Assembly (NCBI RefSeq): GCF_900176165.1
Contig: NZ_FWWU01000009.1
Span: 1,428,501 to 1,492,500 of the forward strand
Source of the DNA: Deinococcus hopiensis KR-140
Lineage (GTDB): Bacteria; Deinococcota; Deinococci; Deinococcales; Deinococcaceae
Direction of reading: 5' to 3'
Length of the DNA stretch: 64,000 nt
Shown here: positions 1 through 10,709 of the stretch, piece by piece
Layout: the number at the start of each line of letters is the position of its first letter
Numbering within the stretch: the stretch's first letter is position 1
Notes under the pieces: generated by a model
Seen by the model: only the letters and a program-made list of their open reading frames with translations
What the model was told of the DNA's origin: nothing
The model's database searches: none
Position numbers and translations under genes: made by a program

Positions 1-22
1 AACGACGCGCCTGCGCGTCGTT
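1..22. terminator. Perfect hairpin at window edge
   Basis: The first 22 bases form an inverted repeat with 10-nt arms (AACGACGCGC / GCGCGTCGTT) and almost no loop, followed by a short TCCTT tract. It resembles an intrinsic terminator of a gene lying outside the window, but there is no clear T-run. Confidence 0.4.
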
Positions 23-353
23 CCTTGGCCATGGATGAGGGTTTGGCCGCGCATATCACGGAGAAAGGGACGGCCGCCCAGCGCATTCCTGACCCTGGCG
101 ATCCGGAACGGCGCTGAGCGCCGCAGTGGGTGGGGGCAGGCGTGCGCAGGCGCGTGCGCTTTGCCCGAGAAGGTCGAAGTGGACCGGGCCGCAGCCAGTT
201 CCATCGCTTCCGCCCGCATCCACACGCGCTGAAAGAAGCGCCAAGACCTGTATCTGGGGGCCGCCGATTGACCGCTTGCCTCATCCTCTAACGCAAACTC
301 GCCCCCGTTGCTCCTCTCGAAATGTCTTCCGGAGGGGCTCTTAGGAGCGTGGG
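23..353. other. Stretch without a recognisable gene
   Basis: Short open frames exist on both strands, but none has a recognisable motif, a convincing start signal or typical Deinococcus protein composition. I see no RNA gene or repeat here apart from the hairpins at either end. Confidence 0.5.
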
Positions 354-405
354 CCAACGGAGGTGGACCGGAGAAGACAGCTCTTCTCCGGTCCACCTCC
401 GTTGG
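354..405. terminator. Perfect 23-bp-stem hairpin downstream of the PIG-L gene
   Basis: Arms 354-376 and 383-405 are exact reverse complements with a 6-nt loop (ACAGCT). The hairpin starts 6 nt after the stop codon of the minus-strand deacetylase gene, the position of a terminator. It has no T-run on either side, so a role in transcript-end protection or rho-independent stopping is inferred. Confidence 0.6.
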
Positions 406-410
406 TAGGT

Positions 411-1256
411 TCAGTCGTCCAGCGCTTCCAGCCCCGGCACACCGCTAAACAGCCCGCGCAGGGGAAAGGGGCTCAGGCCAGTGCGGGTGCCGCCGATGCT
501 GAAGCTCTCGGTCCCCAGCATTCGCCGTTCCAGCAACTCGCGTTCCTCAGGACTCATCTTGCCGATGAGGCTCTGCTCGCCCGTCTGGGTCCCGTGGGCC
601 ATCAGGGCCGCCTTCTTGTTTTCCGCGTAGGCCGAGACGTTCATGCGGACGGCCACCGTCTGGTCGCTGACGCCGTACACCAACGGATCGAGGTCCTGCC
701 CCATGCGCGACAGGCCCTCGGCGGCGGCGTGGGGCAGCGCCGTGTAGTAGAGCCGCTGTGGGCCGCCGCCCGGCAGGTGACCCGTGCTGAAAAACGCCGC
801 TGAGGTGGCCCGGTGAATCTGCAGGTGGTCGATGTGCCCGTACGCGCCGTGCGGATCAAAAGTGAGAAGCACCTGCGGCTGCAGTTCCTCGATCAGCGCG
901 CGGATCTTGACCTCCACCTTCAGCGGATCGACGTTCATCAGGGCCAGGGGATCGTCGTACCGGGTGCGCTCGTACCGGCCCGAGTCGTGGTAGTCCAGAA
1001 ACACTGGCGCTCCGATTTCCAGGGCACGGCAGGCCTCGCGCAGCTCTTTTTCCCGCTGTTCACCGAGGTCGTCCACCGTCATGCCCGGCACCGTGATCTT
1101 GCCCGCCTCCCCACGTGTGGCGCAGGCGAGCACCACCCGCACGCCCCGGCGCGCGTAGTGCGTCAGCGTGCCGCCCACGCTGAAGGCTTCGTCATCGGGA
1201 TGGGCAAACACAGCCAGGAGGGTGGCCTGGGGCTGAGAACCGGATGGAGCAGTCAT
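411..1256 (-). CDS. PIG-L/LmbE family zinc deacetylase
   Basis: This 281-aa protein carries the zinc-binding signature AHPDDE at residues 18-23 and a second metal motif (GHIDH) near residue 140, the hallmarks of the GlcNAc-deacetylase family that includes MshB, Mca and BshB. The family removes N-acyl groups from amino sugars or thiol conjugates. A bacillithiol-pathway role (Deinococcus makes bacillithiol) is possible but not shown, because no other bsh gene is nearby. The ATG at 1256 is chosen because a TAGACT box lies exactly 7 nt upstream; a longer open frame exists but its extra N-terminus is arginine-rich and non-conserved-looking. No signal peptide is visible, so the protein is probably cytoplasmic. 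Confidence 0.88.
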   Translation of the reverse strand: MTAPSGSQPQATLLAVFAHPDDEAFSVGGTLTHYARRGVRVVLACATRGEAGKITVPGMTVDDLGEQREKELREACRALEIGAPVFLDYHDSGRYERTRYDDPLALMNVDPLKVEVKIRALIEELQPQVLLTFDPHGAYGHIDHLQIHRATSAAFFSTGHLPGGGPQRLYYTALPHAAAEGLSRMGQDLDPLVYGVSDQTVAVRMNVSAYAENKKAALMAHGTQTGEQSLIGKMSPEERELLERRMLGTESFSIGGTRTGLSPFPLRGLFSGVPGLEALDD

Positions 1257-1263
1257 GGCGGGC

Positions 1264-1269
1264 AGTCTA
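1264..1269 (-). promoter_or_regulatory. -10 box TAGACT, leaderless-type
   Basis: TAGACT on the minus strand ends 7 nt before the ATG of the PIG-L gene, predicting a transcript that begins at or next to the start codon. Confidence 0.5.
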
Positions 1270-1438
1270 CGCCGGTGCCGCAAGCCGGGAGCGGTGGGGA
1301 ACACCGCAGGGCCAGACGTAAACTGCGGGCTGCGCTCCGCCCTAAAAGCCCTGCTGACGCAGCTGCCCCGCGCGCTGGTCGGCCGCCGACCACCTGTGCC
1401 GGGCCCCTCCACCGCGAAGCTTCCTGTGCCCTGCTCGC

Positions 1439-1666
1439 TCAGCCCTCACCGCCCTCTCGCTCCGCGGCCTCGAGGCGCAGGCCGCGCTCGTAGAAGTCCC
1501 AGACCTCGTTGGTCCACGCCTCGTAGATACGCCGTTTGTTTGTCGCGTCGGCGGCGTCGAGCGCTTCGCCCAGCGCGCGGAAAAAGCGGCTGCCCTGCTC
1601 GCGCATGGCCCGGGCGGTCCAGTAGCCCTGCGAGCGCAGCAGGACGTGCAGGCGGTCTTCAGGCAT
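1439..1666 (-). CDS. Small conserved-looking hypothetical protein (75 aa)
   Basis: The reading frame gives a charged, helical 75-aa protein beginning MPEDRLHVLL with repeated aromatic residues (YWTARAM, RIYEAW, VWDFYERG). The composition is that of a genuine soluble alpha-helical protein rather than a GC shadow. I do not recognise the family. It lies between the PIG-L gene and gluQ, divergent from gluQ. The ATG at 1666 is the only sensible start; a much longer frame upstream on this strand is the antisense of gluQ and is rejected. Confidence 0.6.
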   Translation of the reverse strand: MPEDRLHVLLRSQGYWTARAMREQGSRFFRALGEALDAADATNKRRIYEAWTNEVWDFYERGLRLEAAEREGGEG

Positions 1667-1755
1667 GGGGCCATGATGCCGCCTGCCGCAAGACGGGAAA
1701 AGCGCTGGCGTTCCCGGTACGCGACGCTGGGCGAGGCGACTTCCGGGACCTGCGC

Positions 1756-1761
1756 TAGCCT
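1756..1761 (+). promoter_or_regulatory. -10 box TAGCCT of gluQ
   Basis: TAGCCT is followed by 7 nt and then the ATG of gluQ, the leaderless arrangement seen repeatedly in this window. Confidence 0.5.
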
Positions 1762-1768
1762 GCGCAGG

Positions 1769-2689
1769 ATGAACCCCCCCGTCCCCACCCCGGTGGGCCG
1801 CTTCGCCCCCAGCCCCACTGGGCCGATGCATCTGGGCAATGCCCGTACGGCCCTGCTCGCGTGGCTGCACTCGCGTGCGCTGGGCGGGCGGCACCTGCTG
1901 CGCTTCGAGGACCTGGACACCGGGCGGGTGCGGCCGGCGGCCTTCGGCACCACCCGGCATGACCTGGAATGGCTGGGTCTGGATTGGGACGCCGAGTTCG
2001 TCCAATCGCAGAGGCTGGAGGTGTATGGGGCCACCCTCGCGCGGCTCTCGGGGATGGGCCAGACCTACCCCTGCACCTGCACGCGGCGGGAGGTTATGCA
2101 AGCGGTAGAGGAAAGCGCCGGAGCGCCACACGGCGCGGAACCCGTCTACCCGGGCACATGCCGCCTCCGCCCCTCGCACCCGGGGCGCCCTGCGGCGATC
2201 CGCTGGCGGGTGCCCGATCAAACCGTGTGCGTGACTGACGCGCTGACGCGGGAAACCCTCTGCCAGCAGCTGCCCACCGAGGTGGGCGACTTCGCGTTGC
2301 AGCGCAACGACGGCGTGTTTGCCTATCACCTCGCCGTGGTGGTGGACGACGCGGCGATGGGCGTGACCGATGTCGTGCGCGGCGCGGACCTCTGGACGGC
2401 CACGCCCAGGCAGGCCGCATTGCAGGAAGTTCTGGGCTTCCCCACGCCCCGTTACCTGCACGTGCCGCTGATGACGGATTACCGCGGCGAGCGCCTCGCC
2501 AAGCGCGGAGGTGCGCCGTCCCTCCAGGCCCTGCGTGAGGGCGGGGAGAGTTCGGGGCGGGTGCTCTCGGCCCTTGTCCGCTCACTGGGCTGGGAGGTGC
2601 CAGCGGAGGTCAAGGCGACGGACCTCCTCTCCCTGTGGCGGGAGCTGCTCAGCCTCTCTACGCCGGTCCCCGCGGCTCCAGAGCACTGA
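1769..2689 (+). CDS. gluQ: Glutamyl-Q tRNA(Asp) synthetase
   Basis: A 306-aa truncated class I glutamyl-tRNA synthetase paralogue that attaches glutamate to queuosine at position 34 of tRNA(Asp). The HIGH-like motif appears as FAPSPTGPMHLGN near residue 12 and the KMSKS-like motif as GERLAKR near 240. The family's zinc site is visible as CTC (residues about 93-95) and YPGTC further on. The length (about 300 aa, lacking an anticodon-binding domain) separates it from GltX. The ATG at 1769 is set by the TAGCCT box 7 nt upstream; an in-frame upstream start would add 41 residues of no family similarity. Confidence 0.93.
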   Translation: MNPPVPTPVGRFAPSPTGPMHLGNARTALLAWLHSRALGGRHLLRFEDLDTGRVRPAAFGTTRHDLEWLGLDWDAEFVQSQRLEVYGATLARLSGMGQTYPCTCTRREVMQAVEESAGAPHGAEPVYPGTCRLRPSHPGRPAAIRWRVPDQTVCVTDALTRETLCQQLPTEVGDFALQRNDGVFAYHLAVVVDDAAMGVTDVVRGADLWTATPRQAALQEVLGFPTPRYLHVPLMTDYRGERLAKRGGAPSLQALREGGESSGRVLSALVRSLGWEVPAEVKATDLLSLWRELLSLSTPVPAAPEH

Positions 2690-2751
2690 ACTGTCCGTGA
2701 GGGCCGCTTCCATCCTTACCAGGATTTAATTTAGACCACCTGTCTACATTT

Positions 2752-2769
2752 CCCTAACGGCTGTTAGGG
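2752..2769. promoter_or_regulatory. Palindrome over the trpB -35 region, candidate operator
   Basis: CCCTAAC-GGCT-GTTAGGG is a perfect 7-bp inverted repeat. It ends 10 bp before the TACCCT -10 box of trpB, so it overlaps the expected -35 element, where a repressor or activator would sit. No tryptophan regulator is encoded in the window. Confidence 0.45.
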
Positions 2770-2778
2770 GCGGCCCAT

Positions 2779-2784
2779 TACCCT
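2779..2784 (+). promoter_or_regulatory. -10 box TACCCT of trpBA
   Basis: TACCCT is followed by 7 nt (GTTGGAA) and the ATG of trpB, indicating a leaderless trpBA message. Confidence 0.5.
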
Positions 2785-2791
2785 GTTGGAA

Positions 2792-4045
2792 ATGACAACC
2801 CCGCTTCCCACCTATCCGCAGCCGGACGCGCGCGGGCGCTACGGCCGCTTCGGTGGCCGTTATGTCCCCGAAACGCTGATTCCCGCCCTTGACGAACTCG
2901 AACGCGCCTATGGCGAAGCGAAGCACGACTCCGACTTTCTGAACGAGTTGCAGCGCCTGCTGCGCGAGTTCGTGGGCCGGCCCAGCCCCCTCTACCTGGC
3001 CCGGCGGTTGACCGAGCACGCGGGCGGCGCGAAGATTTACCTCAAGCGCGAGGACTTCAACTACACCGGCGCGCACAAGATCAACAACTGTGTGGCCCAG
3101 GCCCTGCTCGCCGTGCGCATGGGCAAGAAGCGCGTGATCGCGGAGACGGGCGCCGGTCAGCACGGCGTTGCCTCGGCCACTGCCGCCGCGATGCTCGGAC
3201 TGGAGTGCATCGTGTACATGGGCGCGGAGGACATCCGCCGCCAGGCCATGAACGTCTTCCGGATGAAGCTCCTGGGGGCCGAGGTCCGCGAGGTAACGAG
3301 CGGCACCGCCACCCTCAAGGACGCCACCAATGAGGCGATCCGCGACTGGGTAACGAACGTGCGCGACACCTTCTACATTCTGGGCAGCGTCGTGGGGCCG
3401 CACCCCTACCCGGCGATGGTCCGCGACTTTCAGAGTGTGATCGGCGAGGAGCTCAAGGTGCAGTTACAGGCTGTGGAGGGCCGTATGGCCCCCGACGCCA
3501 TCGTGGCCTGTGTGGGAGGAGGCTCCAATGCCATCGGCATCTTCGCTCCCTACGCCTACCTGCCTGCTGGAGAGCGTCCCCGGTTGATCGGCACCGAGGC
3601 TGCCGGGGAGGGCGTGGACAGCGGCAGGCACGCGGCCAGCGTGGCGGGCGGACGCATCGGTGTGCTGCACGGCGCGATGATGTACCTGCTTAACGATACC
3701 GAGGGCCAGATCGTGCCGCCGCACTCCATCAGCGCGGGGCTGGATTACCCCGGCATTGGCCCAGAACACTGTCACTACGCCGAGACTGGTGTAGCCGAGT
3801 ACGTGCCCGTCACCGACGCGCAGGCGCTCGAAGCCCTGCAACTGCTCACGCGGTTGGAGGGCATCATTCCGGCGCTCGAGAGTGCGCATGCCGTCTACCA
3901 CGCCGTTCAGCTGGCGCGCGAACTCGGCCCCGAGAAGGTCATCGTCGTGAACCTTTCCGGGCGCGGCGACAAGGACGTGGCCGAGGTGATGCGGCTTTTG
4001 GATCTGGAAACAGGCCAGGAAAAGAAAGGGGAGGTGCGGGCATGA
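2792..4045 (+). CDS. trpB: Tryptophan synthase beta chain
   Basis: A 417-aa PLP enzyme that condenses indole with L-serine to give tryptophan, acting as an alpha2beta2 complex with TrpA. The PLP-binding lysine lies in GAHKINNC (K96), and the phosphate-binding glycine loop is GGGSNAIG near residue 237. Full family length, with the typical N-terminus GRYGRFGGRYVPETL. The ATG at 2792 is preferred over an in-frame TTG two codons upstream because of the -10 box spacing. It overlaps trpA by an ATGA junction, so the two are translationally coupled. The other trp genes are elsewhere. Confidence 0.97.
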   Translation: MTTPLPTYPQPDARGRYGRFGGRYVPETLIPALDELERAYGEAKHDSDFLNELQRLLREFVGRPSPLYLARRLTEHAGGAKIYLKREDFNYTGAHKINNCVAQALLAVRMGKKRVIAETGAGQHGVASATAAAMLGLECIVYMGAEDIRRQAMNVFRMKLLGAEVREVTSGTATLKDATNEAIRDWVTNVRDTFYILGSVVGPHPYPAMVRDFQSVIGEELKVQLQAVEGRMAPDAIVACVGGGSNAIGIFAPYAYLPAGERPRLIGTEAAGEGVDSGRHAASVAGGRIGVLHGAMMYLLNDTEGQIVPPHSISAGLDYPGIGPEHCHYAETGVAEYVPVTDAQALEALQLLTRLEGIIPALESAHAVYHAVQLARELGPEKVIVVNLSGRGDKDVAEVMRLLDLETGQEKKGEVRA

Positions 4046-4878
4046 CCGCGACCATGACGAGACAGACGGAAGCCACAACGCTGCACAACCGGGGAGCCTG
4101 CCGCATTCACGCCGCATTCGGGCGGGCACGGGAGCAGGGCCGGGCGGCCTTCATCCCCTTCATGACCGCCGGGTATCCCACCGCCGAGGCGTTTCCCGCC
4201 GTGGCAGACGCGCTGCTCACCCACGCGGACCTGATGGAAGTCGGCATTCCCTACTCCGATCCGTTGGGCGACGGCCCCACCATCCAGCGGGCCAGTGAGC
4301 AGGCCCTCGCGGCGGGTACCAGCACCCGTCGGACGCTGGCGCTGGTCAAAGAACTCCGTGCCCGCCACACCACGCCCATCGTCATCATGACCTACGTGAA
4401 CCCCATCTACGCTGTCGGCCCACGCGAGTTCATGCGCCTCGCGCAGGATGCGGGCGTGGACGGCCTGATCCTGCCGGACCTGCCGCCCGATCAGGACCTC
4501 GAGATCGCGGACCTCGCCGCCGAGCACGGCCTGGCCGTGACCTTCCTGATCGCGCCCACGAGCACGCCCGAGCGCGTTGCGCTGGTAGCAGAGGCCTGCA
4601 CCGGCTTCCTGTACGCGGTGAGCGTCACGGGCGTGACTGGAACCCGCGAAGGCAGCGCCCTAGGCGAAGTTCCCGCCATGCTCGCCCTCGCCCGTCAACA
4701 TGCCCGTGTGCCCATCGCCGTCGGCTTTGGCGTCAAGGACGCGGCCACGGCCCATCAAGTCGCCCAGGTGGCAGACGGTGTGGTGGTTGGCAGCGCCTTT
4801 ATCAATGCCGTGCGGGCTGGGCAGGATGTGGGAGCGGTGGCGGCGGAGATTGCCGCGGGGTGTAAGCGGGCGGAGTGA
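4042..4878 (+). CDS. trpA: Tryptophan synthase alpha chain
   Basis: A 278-aa TIM-barrel subunit that cleaves indole-3-glycerol phosphate to indole and glyceraldehyde 3-phosphate and channels indole to TrpB. The catalytic pair is visible as LMEVGIPYSDPLGDGPTIQ (E66 and D77). FIPFMTAGYP near residue 37 and GLILPDLPPDQ in the middle are standard family blocks. The start ATG shares bases with the trpB stop (ATGA). A strong hairpin terminator follows 18 nt after the stop. Confidence 0.97.
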   Translation: MTATMTRQTEATTLHNRGACRIHAAFGRAREQGRAAFIPFMTAGYPTAEAFPAVADALLTHADLMEVGIPYSDPLGDGPTIQRASEQALAAGTSTRRTLALVKELRARHTTPIVIMTYVNPIYAVGPREFMRLAQDAGVDGLILPDLPPDQDLEIADLAAEHGLAVTFLIAPTSTPERVALVAEACTGFLYAVSVTGVTGTREGSALGEVPAMLALARQHARVPIAVGFGVKDAATAHQVAQVADGVVVGSAFINAVRAGQDVGAVAAEIAAGCKRAE

Positions 4879-4896
4879 GGTTGGAGAAAGAGGGGA

Positions 4897-4930
4897 GGGG
4901 CCACGGGTGAGAATGCCCGTGGCCCCCTTT
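4897..4930 (+). terminator. Intrinsic terminator of trpBA
   Basis: GGGGCCACGGG (4897-4907) and CCCGTGGCCCC (4916-4926) form a perfect 11-bp stem with an 8-nt loop, followed by TTT. Confidence 0.75.
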
Positions 4931-4970
4931 GATCGCGGGGTCAGGGCGCAATCTCGAGCAGGAGGGCCGC

Positions 4971-6022
4971 ATAGACGGCGCGGAGCAGGGCTGGACTGGA
5001 CATTTCTCGAATCTCTGCCTCGGTTATCCAGGCTTATAAGACGAGAACCGCATTCACCCATGGGGACTTGACGAAGGGCGCGGCCGCCCAGTGATGCACA
5101 AAGCCCTCGAGGTCGGAATCAACTTCTTCGGGACGGCCAATGTCTATTCGCTGGGGGCGAGTGAGGCGGTTCTGGGGACGGGCCCTCCGGACTTTGTCCG
5201 CCGGGAGGAGGACGTCATCGTCACCAAGGTGCAGGGCCGGATGCGCGCGGGCCCGAACGGCGGGGGTTCTCGCGCAGGGCGGTCATGGGCGAGATCGGCA
5301 AGAGCCTCAGGCGGTTGGGCACAGACCATATGGACCTGGACCAGATTCAACGGTGGGACCCGCAGCACACCTACCGAAGAAACGATGGAAGCGCTGCACG
5401 ACGTGGTCCGATCCGGGAAGGCGCGGTATATCGGTGCCTTCGCCTTGTGGGCGTGGCAACTCCAGCGGGCCCTGCACGGGGCCGAGACGCACGGGTGGAC
5501 CCGCTTCGCCTTGGTGCAGAACCGCCTGGACCTCAGCCACCGCGGGGAAGTACGGGAAATGCTGCCGCTGTGCCGCTTGGAGAAGATCGGAGTGATTTCG
5601 TATGGTCTTCCCGCCTCCGGAAGACTGACGCGCAGCGGGTCACCGAAACGGACCCTCCTCGCTGAGACAGACCAGATCGCAACTCGCAGGTACGGTGCAA
5701 ACCGACCGGCGGGTGACTGAGCGTGTGGCAGAAACTGGCGCAGAAGCGCGCCGTTCCACGCTCATGGCGCGTGTGTCCAAATGGTGCGGCGCGCGGAAGG
5801 GCACCCCTCACGGCGCCATTCTCCCTGGGCGCATCGAGGTTCGCTCGCCGGGCCCGGTCAAAAAGAACGCCGCACTTTGACACACGCGCATATACCGCGT
5901 TGGCCTGGCTGTTGCAGAAGGCGCCGGTGACGGAACCGGTTGTTGGGGCGACGAAAAGCCCATACCTAAATGACGCTGTGGATGCCCTGGCCGTGGAGCT
6001 TATTTCGGAAGAGGTGGCCTAC
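4971..6022 (+). pseudogene. Decayed aldo/keto reductase gene
   Basis: Fragments of one aldo/keto reductase (YghZ/Kv-beta-like family, NADPH-dependent carbonyl reduction) can be read in order but in changing frames. They are RAGLDISRI near 5000, HPWGLDEG near 5055, INFFGTANVYSLGASEAVL near 5110-5170, SLRRLGTDHMDLDQIQRWD near 5305, EALHDVVRSGKARYIGA near 5385-5440, REMLPLCRLEKIGVISYG near 5560, DRRVTERVAE near 5705 and ALAWLLQKAPVTEPVVGAT near 5905. At least four frameshifts, an in-frame TAA near the N-terminus and an inserted 124-bp element separate them. The gene is certainly inactive; its neighbours trpA and ppc are unrelated. Confidence 0.85.
5766..5889. mobile_element. MITE-like 124-bp element with terminal inverted repeats
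   Basis: The left end GGCGCGTGTGTCC and the right end (reverse complement GCGCGTGTGTC) are terminal inverted repeats. The similarity extends inward to GTGCGGCG on both sides (5766-5791 and 5868-5889). AT (5764-5765 and 5890-5891) flanks it as a candidate 2-bp target duplication. Removing the element plus one AT joins VPRS to YTALAWLLQK of the reductase in one frame, which marks the insertion boundaries precisely. It has no coding capacity, so it must have been moved by a transposase elsewhere. Confidence 0.7.
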
Positions 6023-6189
6023 CGGATACGGTTTGCGGATCCTCCGTTCCGCCCGCTCCGCTCCCGTTTTTCCTGCTCGCTCCACCCGGGTCAACCCGTT
6101 ATTTCACAACGGATAAACCCCAATCCGTACCAGGCCGTCGGCAGGCGGCCAGAGGGGGCGGTATGGCTCTTTTGCCGGGATCCTGATCC

Positions 6190-8673
<2,484 letters not shown>

Positions 8674-8706
8674 GTCCGCCTTGCCTCCCCGGTAAGTTCT
8701 TCAAAT

Positions 8707-9510
8707 TCAGGTTGTGCCGGGGGCAGGACGCTCCTCCCCCTCTTCCGCGTAACGGTAGCGCTCCGCGGTCAGGGCCCGGCCCCCCTCCATCTGGACAATC
8801 ACCCCATTGAGCTCTGCCGGTCCCCCCGCCGCCGAGAACCGGTGGGGACGCTCGGTCAGAAAGCGCTCGATGGGTCCGGCCGGGTCTGCGCCGATCACGC
8901 TGTTGCTCGGTCCGGTAAAGCCTGCGTCGGTCTGAAAGGCGGTGCCCCCGGGCAGAATGCGCGTGTCAGCGGTGGCGACGTGCGTATGCGTGCCGATCAC
9001 GGCGGCCACCCGCCCGTCGAGATGCCACGCCAGCGCTGCCTTCTCGCTCGTGGCCTCAGCGTGAAAGTCCACGAAAACGTGGCCGAGGTCCGGCCTGTCC
9101 AGCAGTTCGTCCATCGCCCGAAAGGGATTCGTCACCGCTTCCATAAAGACCCGCCCGAGCAGGTTGACCACCGTCAGCCGCTCCCCTTTTACCTCAAAGG
9201 TCCGCCAGCCCACGCCCGGCGTGCCTGGATCGGCGTAGTTAAGGGGCCGGACAATGGGATACCTCGCCTCGTCCAGCAACAGGCTGTAGATGTCTTTGTG
9301 GTGCCAGGCGTGGTTGCCCAGGGTGATGCACCCCGCTCCCGCGCGCAGAATGCCGTCGGCAGCCTCACGGTGCAGGCCCAGGCCTCCGGCGGCGTTCTCG
9401 CCGTTGACGATGATGAAATCAAACCCCGAACGGACGGTGGGCAGGTGCGCTCCCAGCACCCGGCGGCCGGGCGGCCCGTACACGTCTCCCACGAACAGCA
9501 CGCGCAGCAT
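8707..9510 (-). CDS. YmdB-family metallophosphoesterase
   Basis: A 267-aa member of the TIGR00282/YmdB family, which hydrolyses 2',3'-cyclic nucleotides (as shown for B. subtilis YmdB) and influences cell-fate gene expression. Metal-binding motifs are visible: LFVGDVYG at residues 5-12, VNGENAAGG near 36, GNHAWHH near 64 and GTHTHVATADTRI near 170. The ATG at 9510 is preferred over a GTG three codons earlier because TAAGGT stands 7 nt upstream. It is followed after about 30 bp by ppc on the same strand. Confidence 0.9.
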   Translation of the reverse strand: MLRVLFVGDVYGPPGRRVLGAHLPTVRSGFDFIIVNGENAAGGLGLHREAADGILRAGAGCITLGNHAWHHKDIYSLLLDEARYPIVRPLNYADPGTPGVGWRTFEVKGERLTVVNLLGRVFMEAVTNPFRAMDELLDRPDLGHVFVDFHAEATSEKAALAWHLDGRVAAVIGTHTHVATADTRILPGGTAFQTDAGFTGPSNSVIGADPAGPIERFLTERPHRFSAAGGPAELNGVIVQMEGGRALTAERYRYAEEGEERPAPGTT

Positions 9511-9517
9511 GGTGCCC

Positions 9518-9523
9518 ACCTTA
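9518..9523 (-). promoter_or_regulatory. -10 box TAAGGT of the ymdB-like gene
   Basis: The minus-strand TAAGGT is 7 nt from the ATG, leaderless-type. A perfect GAGTTG/CAACTC hairpin (9528-9543) lies immediately upstream and could bind a regulator. Confidence 0.45.
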
Positions 9524-9715
9524 TCCGAGTTGGGGGCAACTCATCAGACTTCCGCCTCAGCAGGGATGAGAAAACCGCGGGCCCGACTGGGAGGATTCGG
9601 AGAGCCTGGGAGGCGAGAAGGAAAAACGGTGGCAGAAAGGTGTGGAGCCGCACAACTGAGAAGAGCAGAGGTGCCTTCGCTGGGCGGACTCGCAAAGCGC
9701 TGCGGATGTCGAGCA

Positions 9716-10636
9716 TCAGGGCTTGGCGTTCGTCACCGTCCCGCCCTTGTTTCCCAGCGATTGCAGGTCCAGCAGGAAGTTCCCGCCCGAGGGCAGCATC
9801 ACGGTCTGGATGGTCGGGGCGAGCTTTTCGGCCACCGTAAGCTGCACGAGCTGGGGGTTGTTTCTCAGGGCCTGGCCGCGCAGGGCGAGCGACTGCGCCT
9901 CCCCCTTCGCGCGGGCGACGGCCGCCTTGGCCTCGCCCTCGGCCACCACCACCTGACGCTGGGCCGAGATGTCGGCCTGCTGCAGACGGTTGCGCTCGAT
10001 CTGGACCTGCTGCTCGGCGGTCTGCTTTTCCTCGATGGCCTTGGCCACGGAGTCGGGAATCTTTAACTCGCGCAGCAGCACGGCGTCGAGCTGGAGGTGG
10101 TTTTTGGTAAACACCTCCGTCAGTTGCCGCGCGACTTCCGCTTCCACCGCCTGCCGCTGAGACGAGATCAGGTCTGCGGCCCCGAATTGCCCCACCACGT
10201 CGCGGACTTTGGAGCGGACCTGGGGCCGCACCACCGTTTCCAGGTAGTTCGGGCCGAGTTCGCGGTGCAGGGCGGGCAGTTCGGTCGGGTTGACGCGGAA
10301 CTGCACCGTCACGTCCGCTGTGATGTCCAGGCCCTCTTTGCTGCGGCCCCGGATGGCCCCCTCACCCGCCGCGTCCTGCTGGCCGTGCGCGAGGGTGACC
10401 TCCTGCAGCCGGGTGTCGTACAGCACCGCGTGCTCGATCAGGGGAGCCGTGAAGGTCAGCCCGCTGGGCCGCACGCCCGGTTTCACGCCGCCCAGCGCGC
10501 TGAACACCACCCCTGCCCGCCCCGCCGGAATCACGGTGACGCTGCTCCACAGCACGTAAATCACCCCCAGCGCCAGCGCTGTCAGCGGCAGGGTCCGGGG
10601 GTGAAAGCGGGCAGGGGAGGGCATGTTGGGCGTCAT
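9716..10636 (-). CDS. SPFH/prohibitin-domain membrane protein
   Basis: A 306-aa protein with one N-terminal transmembrane segment (residues about 15-33), an SPFH domain (about 35-200; note ITADVTVQFRV and VRPQVRSKVRDVV) and a coiled-coil region rich in A, E, Q and R (about 200-265). This is the layout of prohibitin/HflC-like scaffold proteins that organise membrane microdomains and can modulate FtsH-type proteases. No protease or NfeD partner lies beside it. The first ATG (10636) is used; one at 10624 is also possible. Confidence 0.88.
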   Translation of the reverse strand: MTPNMPSPARFHPRTLPLTALALGVIYVLWSSVTVIPAGRAGVVFSALGGVKPGVRPSGLTFTAPLIEHAVLYDTRLQEVTLAHGQQDAAGEGAIRGRSKEGLDITADVTVQFRVNPTELPALHRELGPNYLETVVRPQVRSKVRDVVGQFGAADLISSQRQAVEAEVARQLTEVFTKNHLQLDAVLLRELKIPDSVAKAIEEKQTAEQQVQIERNRLQQADISAQRQVVVAEGEAKAAVARAKGEAQSLALRGQALRNNPQLVQLTVAEKLAPTIQTVMLPSGGNFLLDLQSLGNKGGTVTNAKP

Positions 10637-10709
10637 GCCCCGATTGTGGAGGCGTGGGCGGGAGGTGTCCAGATGGGGCCGGGGGCGGCTTGGCCCTCAG
10701 CGCCTGGCC

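Noticed and set aside
23..344. Small overlapping frames of 62-72 aa at the left edge
   Set aside because: All frames are open for similar lengths on both strands and none has motifs or start signals.
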